From an uncultured Nitrospirales bacterium (GTDB lineage: Bacteria > Nitrospirota > Nitrospiria > Nitrospirales > UBA8639): 64,000 nt of DNA. Positions within the stretch are counted from its first letter, which is position 1; each line of letters opens with the position of its first letter. This document shows positions 17,755 through 25,159 of the stretch, piece by piece. Made by a program: the position numbers and the translations under genes. Under the pieces are notes generated by a model. That model saw only the letters and a program-made list of their open reading frames with translations. It made no database searches and was not told where the DNA came from. The stretch covers positions 467,001 to 531,000 of the forward strand of contig OY282373.1 in the NCBI GenBank assembly GCA_958295805.1. The letters are read 5' to 3'.

Positions 17755-18759
17755 TCATTCCCTCGCACGCGGGAATGTGGATTCACATTTCAAGTGCAAC
17801 ACTTGGTGGATAAAAATCTCCGCGGGGGTGGCATACCCGAGGCATTTCCGCGGGGTGTGGTTGTAAGCGTGAACCAGGTGATGAAACCGCTGGTCGGACA
17901 GGGTCGCCAAGTCGGTTTTGCGGGGCAGGGTGCGGCGCAGACGGCCGATGGCGTTCTCGACGCCCCCTTTCTGCCAGGGGGCGTAAAAGTCACAGAAGAA
18001 GGTCTCAATGCCGAGGGCATGGAGGCGGTGATGAAAGGCGAACTCCGTCCCATTGTCGAAGGTGACGGTCTGGCGGCCGTGAGGGGGCACGGGCGTGAGG
18101 AGGTGGGTGAGGGCGTGGGCGATGGGGGCGGCGGCCTTGCCCGGGGGACGCACGGCGAGGAGGAGGCGGGAGGTGCGTTCGTGGAGAGTGAGGCCGGCTT
18201 GGCCGTAGGTGCGGACGAGCATCAGATCGGCTTCCCAGTGGCCCGGGGTCTGGCGGTCGGCGGCGGCGGGGCGGTCGGCGAGGGGGCGGCGGTGAGCCAT
18301 CAAGGCAGCGGGGCTGCGACGTGTGCGTCGGCGGCCGCGGGTGGCTTTGGCGTGAGGGAGATAGTGGCGCCACGCATAGGTTTTCGTTCGAGCGATCTGG
18401 GCGTAGAGGAAGCGGTAGATGGTTTCGTAGGAGATAACCGGCCGTCCGGCGTCGCGGGCGAGGCGCCCGGCCACCTGCTCGGGGGTCCAGCCCTGTTGGA
18501 GGTGGGTGAGGACCGTGGTGCGGAGCGCGGCATCGCGGTCCAGTTTGGCACCGCGCCAACGGCGGGCGCGGGCCTGCTGCTCGGCATAGCCGGGCTGGTA
18601 GCCCTGGGTGCGAGAGCGATTGCGCTTCATCTCGCGAGCCACGGTTGATGGCGGGCGATCCAGAGTGGCCGCGATGTGCCGGAGCGAGCGCCCGGCGGCG
18701 TGTAAGCGGGCCAAGTCACATCGGTCTTCAAGGGTGAGGTGGTGATAGTGGGTTCCCAT
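17755..18759 (-). CDS. IS30-family transposase
   Basis: 334 residues, DDE transposase. The N-terminal helix-turn-helix (LTLEDRCDLARLHAAGRSL, then STVAREMKRN) binds the ends. The catalytic core shows HWEADLM (first Asp), TFDNGTEF (second Asp) and FCDFYAPWQKGGVENAIG (Glu in the last part), then KCLGYATPAEIF. The frame continues through the left inverted repeat and stops only in flanking DNA, so the last residues (from about TFPRARE) come from the insertion site. This IS seems to carry no stop codon of its own; the second copy behaves the same way. Confidence 0.92.
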   Translation of the reverse strand: MGTHYHHLTLEDRCDLARLHAAGRSLRHIAATLDRPPSTVAREMKRNRSRTQGYQPGYAEQQARARRWRGAKLDRDAALRTTVLTHLQQGWTPEQVAGRLARDAGRPVISYETIYRFLYAQIARTKTYAWRHYLPHAKATRGRRRTRRSPAALMAHRRPLADRPAAADRQTPGHWEADLMLVRTYGQAGLTLHERTSRLLLAVRPPGKAAAPIAHALTHLLTPVPPHGRQTVTFDNGTEFAFHHRLHALGIETFFCDFYAPWQKGGVENAIGRLRRTLPRKTDLATLSDQRFHHLVHAYNHTPRKCLGYATPAEIFIHQVLHLKCESTFPRARE

Positions 18760-18804
18760 GACAACACCTTAGCAAGGTGTTGCACTTCGTTTGTGAATTT
18801 AGGG
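17776..18804 (-). mobile_element. IS30-family insertion sequence, apparently intact copy
   Basis: About 1.03 kb with one transposase gene. Imperfect terminal inverted repeats are visible: ATTCACATTTCAAGTGCAAC on the left (from 17781) and its counterpart GTTGCACTTCGTTTGTGAAT on the right (to 18798). A second copy at about 49477-50498 shares sequence from TGTGGATTC to TTTAGGGAA, which sets the limits given. The left end abuts a dispersed ATTCCC/GGGAAT palindrome, a typical kind of target for IS30 elements. It sits between higB and the AbiJ-like gene, splitting the type III restriction locus. Confidence 0.85.
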
Positions 18805-18865
18805 AAGCCAGAGAATGGGCAGAACCGCGGACCACTGGCAGCCGGCAGGCCCGCGCCCCGAGGCG

Positions 18866-18902
18866 GATCCCTGGATTCCGGCTTGCGCCGGAATGACGGA
18901 AA
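18866..18902. repeat. dispersed palindromic repeat
   Basis: CTGGATTCCGGCTTGCGCCGGAATGACGG-type element (arms ATTCCGGC/GCCGGAAT) in the gap between the IS and the AbiJ-like gene. Same class as the repeats at 7769 and 45773, with a different stem centre. The rest of this gap shows no gene. Confidence 0.6.
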
Positions 18903-18938
18903 GAAGCGGTTCAGGGCGAGGCGGTTTTGGAGAGGGTG

Positions 18939-19886
18939 TCATTGACCGTGGTCTTTCTGTACCTGCATTTTACGGTGTTTGTTTACGAGATAAGCGGCAA
19001 AGGACGCACACGCCCCGAACATGAACATGGCTTCATCCAAGTCAACATCCGGCGAGTTTTTATCGAGTAGTGCGTGCCGAATCCCTTGTTTATCACTTGT
19101 GTAGCCGTACAGTTTAGAGAACGCTTTCTTGATCGCTGGATGTTCCAGCAACTTGGCATGTTCAAGGGAATCGAGTGCTGGGCCGAGGGTTTTGTTGGCT
19201 TTCGGGTCGATCATACATGCGACGGATTCAACGGCATGGATACTGTCCGCAATCAAATCCGGATATTGTTGCATGTTGATATGTTCCGCTTGACGCAAGT
19301 GCGTCGCCGCCCCTCTCATGTCGGCGTCTTGTATTACCTGGATGGCCTGCTGCGTTGCTTTACCGGATTCCTTGCTCATCCGTGGCATGATGGTGAAACG
19401 TCCGTTTACTTTTTTAACGAAATAAGCAACAGGAGCATTATCAAAGGCGGCAATCAAGGCCTTGCGTAGATTTTTTGAACAGTATTGATGCCGTAGGACA
19501 GATTCAATCAGTGTCAGGACTTCATGGTAATTCCTTCCGGTTATCCATTCCTTAAAAAATTGTGCCAATTTTACCGGTCGGTACTCTTCTATTTCATCAT
19601 GCAACGTGCCTAGGACATTGAATTTGTACCAATTCACAATGGAGCCCAAATGCTGCTCAATGGAAAATTCTCCTCCTCTTACTCCAAAATGATAATCGTA
19701 GTCATGGTTCAGACCATAATAACCATTGCTCGATTCACAAATTTCTCCGTCTATGACTTGCCACACTAACTGTCTGAATCTTTGTGGGATGTGTTCCAGT
19801 TGCATCGGCTCGGGCAACGGGACTTTGCCTTCTCGTTGTGAAAAGGTCAGGTTGGAGAAATCATCGTCGTTTTCGTGTGTCATCAC
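18939..19886 (-). CDS. AbiJ-like (HEPN-type) abortive infection candidate
   Basis: 315 residues, no enzyme motif I can name with certainty. The C-terminal half (SIHAVESVACMI, LEHPAIKKAFSKLYGYTSD, GIRHALLD, DEAMFMFGACASFAAYLVNKHR) resembles the domain shared by AbiJ-NTD4-type abortive infection proteins, which carry a HEPN-like helical fold. The N-terminal half (PQRFRQLVWQVIDGEICESSNGYY) resembles the AbiJ N-terminal region. That assignment is from memory of the family. The start overlaps the mod stop by 4 nt (ATGA), so it is translated with the type III methylase and was probably a third arm of that operon. HEPN proteins are often RNases, but I do not see a clear RxxxxH motif. Confidence 0.55.
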   Translation of the reverse strand: MMTHENDDDFSNLTFSQREGKVPLPEPMQLEHIPQRFRQLVWQVIDGEICESSNGYYGLNHDYDYHFGVRGGEFSIEQHLGSIVNWYKFNVLGTLHDEIEEYRPVKLAQFFKEWITGRNYHEVLTLIESVLRHQYCSKNLRKALIAAFDNAPVAYFVKKVNGRFTIMPRMSKESGKATQQAIQVIQDADMRGAATHLRQAEHINMQQYPDLIADSIHAVESVACMIDPKANKTLGPALDSLEHAKLLEHPAIKKAFSKLYGYTSDKQGIRHALLDKNSPDVDLDEAMFMFGACASFAAYLVNKHRKMQVQKDHGQ

Positions 19887-22800
19887 GCTTCTCTTTTGAA
19901 CATCAATTCCCGGAATACCGGTTCGATGGTCTTGGCGGTCCAGCTTTCGTCTTTCTGCCTCAGGGCATTCAGAGTGTGGTCGCTGTTGGTGTAGATGATA
20001 TTCGGGTTTTTGAAGTTCTCTCGGTGTTGGGTGAACCAGTTGCTGAGCGTGGAGTTATTTGTTTTGTGCAGGTTGCGCCAGAGGATGAGGCAGTTGCGGC
20101 CTTCGGCGTCCGTGCCCGTGATGGCGAGTACGCCGTTGATCCGTCGGCGGGATTCGACGCGCAGGCCGATGAGGTAGTTGAAGGTTTCGGGTAGATCGAC
20201 ATGGACCTCTCGGCGCGTGCCGTTGCGCACGGCGGAGAGGGTGTAGGCGAAGGGGTCGGCGAAGTTTTTGCCCAGCAGGCAGGCGCTGCCGGTTGTTTCT
20301 TCGCCAAGGGCGTAGCGCAGACGGTAATCCTCGGCCAGAGCTGGATTTCCGGCCAGCAAGTCTTGTTGTGCGGAATCAGGCGGCGTCAGTTCGAGGCTGT
20401 CCAGCGTGTCTTCGTAAGATTCGAGACGGACGTATTTGAAGAATTGCGTGATGCCCTTGCGCGAGACCGGTTTGCCGTCTTTCCAGTCCGGTGAATAGAC
20501 AACCTTCTTCAGGCGCGGCAGCAGCACCGTGTCGAAGTGGTGGCCGACCTCCACCAGCATATATTTGCGGCATCCCTCGTCCTCCCGATTGAGATCGACG
20601 ACCGCATGGCTGGTCGTGCCGGAACCGGCAAAATAGTCGAGTACGGTTCCTGAACTATCGAAATTGCAAATGTACTTAGCCAATGCCAATGGCTTCATGG
20701 TCTCGAAGGTCACTCCTATGGATTCTGATTCCGCGTCAGAACTACCACCGAAATCGAATACAGATGCCACGTTTTCAAACATGTTTTCCGCCAAAAGATA
20801 TTTTCTTTGAGGTTGGGTTGTTTCATCTGGTCCGAACACAATCAGGTCTTCATCTAATAGCTCTTTCATTTTTCTGGGAGTATTTCTCCAACCCCTTTTG
20901 GGTACGGGGCACGCTTTACCGGTGAGGGGATGGATTAACGGTTTGAAGTATTCATCCGGCGCCTTGTTTTTGTTCGGCCATGCCATTGAAACCGTCCGGA
21001 ATACTCGACCTGTATCATCCAAAAATTTATAGGCCAATTCCCCGCCGGAAAAATTCTGAACTTTCAGCCAATCAGAAAACTTGCTTCCTGCCTCATTCAA
21101 ATCGCTTGACGTTTTGACGCATTTCCGTGCCACGTCCAACATCTTCTCTGCGTTCCTTTTAGGGCGGCGCAAATCCTTTTCGTCAGAAGATAAAATATCA
21201 GCATCTTTGACTGCCCATAATATGGATTCATGTTGAATGGCTAAACCTTTCGCGTCTCCCTTCGGATTTCGCTTGTTCCATATCATCGATCCCAAGTAAT
21301 TGTCGGAGCCAAAAATTTTGTCCATCAACCGATGCAAATTTTCGCCTTCGTTTTCGTCAATGTGTGCCACAAGTTGCCCATCGCGGGACATCAAGCGACG
21401 CGAAAGAGCTATTCTGTCCGACATGGCCGAAAGCCAACTGGAAGAACGATAACCATCCTTGTACGCAAAGTCTTCTTCACCTGTATTAAAAGGCGGATCG
21501 ATGTACACGCATTTCACCTGTCCCCGATACCTCGTCTGCAACAGATTCAGTGCCTGGAAATTCTCGCCATGAATCAGTAGCCCGTCCAACTGTTCGTCCA
21601 GCGGCCCGGCGTTGGATAGCGCGGTCAACAGTTTGTCCGTGAAATCGCGGTCGAAGTGGCGGGTGTCCAATACCAGATAGGGATTGGCTTTGAGAAATTC
21701 TACGGTCAACGGGTTGGTGTAGGGCGCACCCTCACCCTGGCCCTCTCTCAGAGGGAGAGGGGAGGAATATGTGGGCTCGTTGTTACCTGCGTCAATGGCG
21801 AACAGTTTGACCCATTCCTCACGTTGCGCTTTGTTGACGGCTATCTCGGCATAGAGGGTTTCCGGCACGCGGTCGAGGGTGACGCAGTATTGTGTTTCCA
21901 GCACGAATTTCTTCTTGAGCCAGAGTTGCTTTTGATAGTCCTCCAGTTGCGCGAGAAAGGCGATGATTTTCTCTGCCACGTGCCGAACTGCCCGCGTCCG
22001 GGCCAGCGCCCGGTTCAGCCTGGCCGCGTCGCCTAGGGCTAAATCGTCCAGGTTCAGCACGTCGCATTTCAGGTAGAAATCCAATTCGCGGCGCAGGAAG
22101 CCGCCCAGGTCTTTATGAATGAAGTAGTCGAAGCTGTTTTTGGCCGTGTACGCGGCAAGGTGTTTGTCCAGCACGGTGCGGTCCGGGTTGTTCTCCGTCG
22201 GTGCAGCAATGGCGAGCAGGGCTACCCAATCCGGTTCCAAGGTTTTCAGGATTCGTTGACGGGCCGCTTCGTTGATGTGGCGTTGTTGCTTGTTGCCGTT
22301 GCCCGGGCAGGTTTTCTTTTCTTGTTTCGTCAACGGCCGGTGTTCGAAGCGGACGATGAGATCACCGCCATTGAGTTCGACGGTCTCTACGTCTTTGCCT
22401 TCCGCCAACAGGAAACGGCGCTGCTTGCCGTTCGTTTCCTTGACGTTGTCCTGTTCGTTATCCGCCGTGGATATCTCGAACCGCACGCGCCGTTTTTCCG
22501 TGCCCGTGCCCACGGTGAACACATAAGAGGCGTAGTTCTCGGTTGACTTGATGTAGTATTGGTCCGCGTTGGCCCAGTGCAGCTTGACTTCTTCGCCGTC
22601 GTAGGGGATCAGATAGGTCGTTCGCCCGCCACCCGAATAGCGGCGCAGTGACATGAAGTCGCCCTCGTCGTAATACCGGGCGAAGAAGTTGGCGAGATAG
22701 TTGTAGACGTCGGTTTCCGCTGCTGCGTCGGCTTTGGCCGTGTAGAGCCGTTGGCGCAAGTCGCAGACCATCGGCGTGGTTTCAGGGTCAACGCCTAACC

Positions 22801-23053
22801 CTCTGGCCTGTTCATGGGCTTGAGTCAGTTCCCTTTCCAATTCGGCTAGCCTGCCGGCGGTATTCCCCTCCAGCGCCGTCTTCACCTGCGGCAACAGGTC
22901 GTTGTCAAGGAACTCTTCGATTTCCGCCGCTTTCAGGTTCATGATCCGGTACAACCCGAAATCGAGGTCCCCTCTGTCAAGCTGAAACATCTCGCGCAGG
23001 ATGGCCTTCAGCCGATCGAATTTTTCTGTGGATTGGGGAGTTGGGTCGCTCAT
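19883..23053 (-). CDS. type III DNA adenine methyltransferase Mod
   Basis: 1056 residues from the ATG at 23053, chosen because it overlaps the upstream HTH stop as ATGA; a longer frame from 23230 lies inside that gene. The methylation motif CVYIDPPFNTGEEDFAYKD (motif IV, DPPF, N6-adenine class) is at mid-protein. The SAM-binding motif TVLDYFAGSGTTSHAVVDLN follows it, the beta-class order. Together with Res it would make a type III restriction-modification system. At about residues 430-442 (SSPLPLREGQGEGAP) the protein contains an in-frame REP-like palindrome, see 21728-21766. Downstream genes are the coupled AbiJ-like gene and an IS30. Confidence 0.9.
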   Translation of the reverse strand: MSDPTPQSTEKFDRLKAILREMFQLDRGDLDFGLYRIMNLKAAEIEEFLDNDLLPQVKTALEGNTAGRLAELERELTQAHEQARGLGVDPETTPMVCDLRQRLYTAKADAAAETDVYNYLANFFARYYDEGDFMSLRRYSGGGRTTYLIPYDGEEVKLHWANADQYYIKSTENYASYVFTVGTGTEKRRVRFEISTADNEQDNVKETNGKQRRFLLAEGKDVETVELNGGDLIVRFEHRPLTKQEKKTCPGNGNKQQRHINEAARQRILKTLEPDWVALLAIAAPTENNPDRTVLDKHLAAYTAKNSFDYFIHKDLGGFLRRELDFYLKCDVLNLDDLALGDAARLNRALARTRAVRHVAEKIIAFLAQLEDYQKQLWLKKKFVLETQYCVTLDRVPETLYAEIAVNKAQREEWVKLFAIDAGNNEPTYSSPLPLREGQGEGAPYTNPLTVEFLKANPYLVLDTRHFDRDFTDKLLTALSNAGPLDEQLDGLLIHGENFQALNLLQTRYRGQVKCVYIDPPFNTGEEDFAYKDGYRSSSWLSAMSDRIALSRRLMSRDGQLVAHIDENEGENLHRLMDKIFGSDNYLGSMIWNKRNPKGDAKGLAIQHESILWAVKDADILSSDEKDLRRPKRNAEKMLDVARKCVKTSSDLNEAGSKFSDWLKVQNFSGGELAYKFLDDTGRVFRTVSMAWPNKNKAPDEYFKPLIHPLTGKACPVPKRGWRNTPRKMKELLDEDLIVFGPDETTQPQRKYLLAENMFENVASVFDFGGSSDAESESIGVTFETMKPLALAKYICNFDSSGTVLDYFAGSGTTSHAVVDLNREDEGCRKYMLVEVGHHFDTVLLPRLKKVVYSPDWKDGKPVSRKGITQFFKYVRLESYEDTLDSLELTPPDSAQQDLLAGNPALAEDYRLRYALGEETTGSACLLGKNFADPFAYTLSAVRNGTRREVHVDLPETFNYLIGLRVESRRRINGVLAITGTDAEGRNCLILWRNLHKTNNSTLSNWFTQHRENFKNPNIIYTNSDHTLNALRQKDESWTAKTIEPVFRELMFKREA
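21728..21766. repeat. REP-like palindrome in frame inside mod
   Basis: CACCCTCACCCTGGCCCTCTC followed by TCAGAGGGAGAGGGG matches the intergenic repeats of this genome but lies inside the coding frame without disturbing it. It encodes PLPLREGQGEG, a peptide unlike the rest of the protein, in a stretch before TNPLTVEFLK. Confidence 0.7.
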
Positions 23054-23340
23054 GATGTCACCCTTTTTGCCTTGCTCTCTCTTGCGCGATACCGCTGATA
23101 GTCTTTTTCGATACCGAGCCAGATGTCTGCATCGACTCCCAAGACTTTCTCGAATTCCCGCGCGGTTTCCGGTGCAACCGGCGCCTTCCCCGAGATGATC
23201 TCGCTGATGAGTTTTGCGGAACGGCCGCACCGCCGGGGGAATTCGGCACGTGGGATGCCGCGTGCCTCAATGTGCTCCTTCAAGATTGATCCTAGTGGAA
23301 CAGCGTAATTTGGTCGGTATTCATTGGTTTCCGTCATCAT
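23050..23340 (-). CDS. HigA-like HTH regulator heading the type III locus
   Basis: 96 residues (or 95, a second ATG follows at once). VPLGSILKEHIEARGIPRAEFPRRCGRSAKLISEIISGKAPVA is a HigA-like XRE helix-turn-helix, followed by PETAREFEKVLGVDADIWLGIEKDYQRY. It overlaps the mod start by 4 nt (ATGA). A lone HigA-type protein as first gene of a restriction operon could act as a controller that delays restriction, or be the antitoxin half of a lost pair; no higB lies next to it. Confidence 0.82.
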   Translation of the reverse strand: MMTETNEYRPNYAVPLGSILKEHIEARGIPRAEFPRRCGRSAKLISEIISGKAPVAPETAREFEKVLGVDADIWLGIEKDYQRYRARESKAKRVTS

Positions 23341-23486
23341 GTCGTTCCTCTCCGTCAGTGATAATCAGCGGGTTTGATTTATCTGAAACAGACGCAGAAA
23401 AACAAGTTGGTGTCGTCCACTTATGACACTCGGGTTGGTTGATGAGGTCGGGAGCAGTGTCACAGGTTTCTGGACATAGGTCGTGC

Positions 23487-23524
23487 TTGACGCTTTTCCA
23501 TATCTGAGGTATGGTTTTCCATAT
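23487..23524 (+). promoter_or_regulatory. vapB promoter with direct-repeat operator
   Basis: TTGACG (23487-23492), a 17-bp spacer and TATGGT (23510-23515) form a promoter whose -10 ends 7 nt before the ATG at 23523. TTTTCCATAT occurs twice, at 23494-23503 and 23515-23524, spaced by 21 bp (two helical turns). The copies flank the -10 box, a plausible cooperative VapB site. Confidence 0.55.
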
Positions 23525-23762
23525 GAAGACGACTCTCAACATTGATGACCACGTCATGCGACAGTTGCGCGAAGAGGCAGCCCGACGGCGAACGACCATG
23601 TCCGAACTCGTGGAAGCGGGGTTACGACGCATTCTGGCCGATGCTTCTCCTGGAGACAACAGGGAAACCGCCCGCCCCGTGCTCCCTACTTGGCGCGGTG
23701 GCGGGACACTCGTGGACTTGTCGAATCGTGCCGAGCTTTATTCGGCGATGGAAGAGTCCTGA
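23523..23762 (+). CDS. VapB-type antitoxin
   Basis: 79 residues from the ATG at 23523; an earlier ATG at 23511 falls inside the -10 box and is rejected. MKTTLNIDDHVMRQLREEAARRRTTMSELVEAGL splits into a beta strand plus helix-turn-helix-like ribbon typical of VapB antitoxins. The C-terminal tail RPVLPTWRGGGTLVDLSNRAELYSAMEE is the toxin-binding part seen in many VapB proteins of this group. The stop directly abuts the vapC start. Confidence 0.85.
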   Translation: MKTTLNIDDHVMRQLREEAARRRTTMSELVEAGLRRILADASPGDNRETARPVLPTWRGGGTLVDLSNRAELYSAMEES

Positions 23763-24200
23763 TTGCTGGTTCTCGACACCAACGTCCTGCTGTACGCCGC
23801 GGATGAGCAATCCGAATTCCATGGGCCGTGCCGTACCCTTATTGAGCAATGCCTGGATGACCCGGCGCCTGACTTTCTTACCTGGAACATTTGTTACGAA
23901 TTCCTTCGAGTCAGCACGCATCCTCGGGTGTTTCGATCACCCTGGAATGCCAATGACGCTTGGCGATTCATTGAAGCAATGCTGGCGTCACCCTCGATTG
24001 ACGTGCTTGTGCCGACGGCGCGTCATGCGGACGTCTTGAGTCTCGTCGTGCGTGAACTCCCCGACTCTCGGGGTAATTTCGTCCACGACCTTCACACCGC
24101 CGTGTTGATGCGTGAGCACGGGGTCAGTCGGATTTGCACTCGCGACACTGATTTTCACCGATTCCCTTTCCTCACCGTGATTGATCCATTACGAACGTAG
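23763..24200 (+). CDS. VapC-type PIN-domain ribonuclease toxin
   Basis: 145 residues, starting with TTG immediately after the vapB TGA, with GGAAGAG upstream. The PIN-domain acidic residues are visible: LVLDTNVLLYAA (first Asp), the Glu in CYEFLRV, the Asp in NFVHDLHTAVLMREHG and RDTDFHRF near the end. Such toxins cut tRNA or rRNA and are held inactive by VapB. It forms a complete vapBC module at the edge of the restriction island. Confidence 0.9.
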   Translation: MLVLDTNVLLYAADEQSEFHGPCRTLIEQCLDDPAPDFLTWNICYEFLRVSTHPRVFRSPWNANDAWRFIEAMLASPSIDVLVPTARHADVLSLVVRELPDSRGNFVHDLHTAVLMREHGVSRICTRDTDFHRFPFLTVIDPLRT

Positions 24201-24230
24201 GCGTACCAATTTTTTCTTTTCGCGTCCGTT

Positions 24231-24346
24231 CTCTGGGCCGCATGAGATGCGGCACTACAGGTGGACATCCGGTCTCTGGGCCGCATGAGATGTGGCCCTA
24301 CAGGTGGACATCCGGTCCCTGGGCTGCATGAGATGCGGCCTTACAG
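24231..24346. repeat. 43-bp tandem repeat with hairpin units, three copies
   Basis: Copies start at 24231, 24274 and 24317 (period exactly 43 bp; the last is partial). Each holds GGCCGCAT-GAG-ATGCGGCC or a close variant, a stem-loop with a 3-nt loop, and a spacer containing CTACAGGTGGACATCCGGT. It fills most of the 24201-24439 gap. There is no cas gene and no variable spacer, so this is not CRISPR. Confidence 0.8.
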
Positions 24347-24439
24347 CTTTACCGTTCTGCCTTGCGACTTGGTTGGCGCATCGTGTAGGCTGGTTTTTTC
24401 GGTATCGGCCATGGCGTCTTTACATTCTGGTGCGATTTG

Positions 24440-25159
24440 ATGGGTTTCGTTCACGCGCCCCCCTCCAATGTCGAATCCCTTGTGGAGGAACTGCAAGGGC
24501 ATCCGGTGAATACCAACGAATTTTTCCGAACGTTTCAGGCACGCACGCTTTCTCCTCAATGCCTTCGGGTTTTTATCCGGCAATACCATTACTTCTGCTT
24601 CCACTTCGTCAAAGTTCTCGAAGGGCTGTTGTATCACACGCCGATTCACGAAGTGGACATGCGCGTCGAATTGGCCAAGACCCTGTACTCTGAATTAGGC
24701 AGCGGTTCGCCCGACCGCGTTCACATTCGGCAACTTGAGCGATTTGCCTGCGCCGTTGGACTCAACCGTCGGGATTTGGACGATACCATCCCTTTGCCGG
24801 AAGTCACGACCTACCTTGATACGTTGCGACGCTTCTTTCTGCACTCGGGATATTTAACGGCCCTGGGAGCGGAGTTGGCGGTTGAAACCACCGCGGTTTC
24901 AGAATTCCGCTGTCTGTCGGCGGGTCTGCAACGCTATGAACGGTTTGATCGGCAAGACGTCGCGTTTTTTGAATCGCACGTGGCGGAAGAACAAGACCAT
25001 AGCGATTGGTTGGTTGAAGCCGTTCGCAAGACCATCCGATCAGAGCGTGATTTCCATCAGGTGGCCGTCGGTGCTCGGGAAACCGCCGATGCCTGGTTTG
25101 AGTTCTGGGCCGGTCAGTATCGGGCGGTCTTTGATGCCAACCCCGCCGTCATTGACTGA
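24440..25159 (+). CDS. heme-oxygenase-like/TenA-like metalloenzyme
   Basis: 239 residues, all-helical, of the iron-containing redox enzyme family (TenA/CADD/heme-oxygenase-like fold). VFIRQYHYFCFHFVKVLEGL, LAKTLYSELG, LGAELAVETT and FFESHVAEEQDHSDWLVEA provide Glu and His residues in the pattern of a diiron oxidase or oxygenase; ESHVAEEQDH is the most telling part. Substrate unknown. Its stop abuts the ATG of the next gene (TGAATG), a PqqD-like/methyltransferase fusion, so the two enzymes are made together, probably to modify one compound or peptide. I start at the ATG at 24440; a TTG precedes it. Confidence 0.75.
   Translation: MGFVHAPPSNVESLVEELQGHPVNTNEFFRTFQARTLSPQCLRVFIRQYHYFCFHFVKVLEGLLYHTPIHEVDMRVELAKTLYSELGSGSPDRVHIRQLERFACAVGLNRRDLDDTIPLPEVTTYLDTLRRFFLHSGYLTALGAELAVETTAVSEFRCLSAGLQRYERFDRQDVAFFESHVAEEQDHSDWLVEAVRKTIRSERDFHQVAVGARETADAWFEFWAGQYRAVFDANPAVID

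Noticed and set aside
17641-18648. Plus-strand Gly-rich open frame of 335 codons
   Set aside because: Antisense to the IS30 transposase; the same Gly-rich frame appears in the dead second copy.
24231-24346. Possible CRISPR array
   Set aside because: Period is 43 bp with no variable spacers and no cas genes; it is a plain tandem repeat of hairpins.
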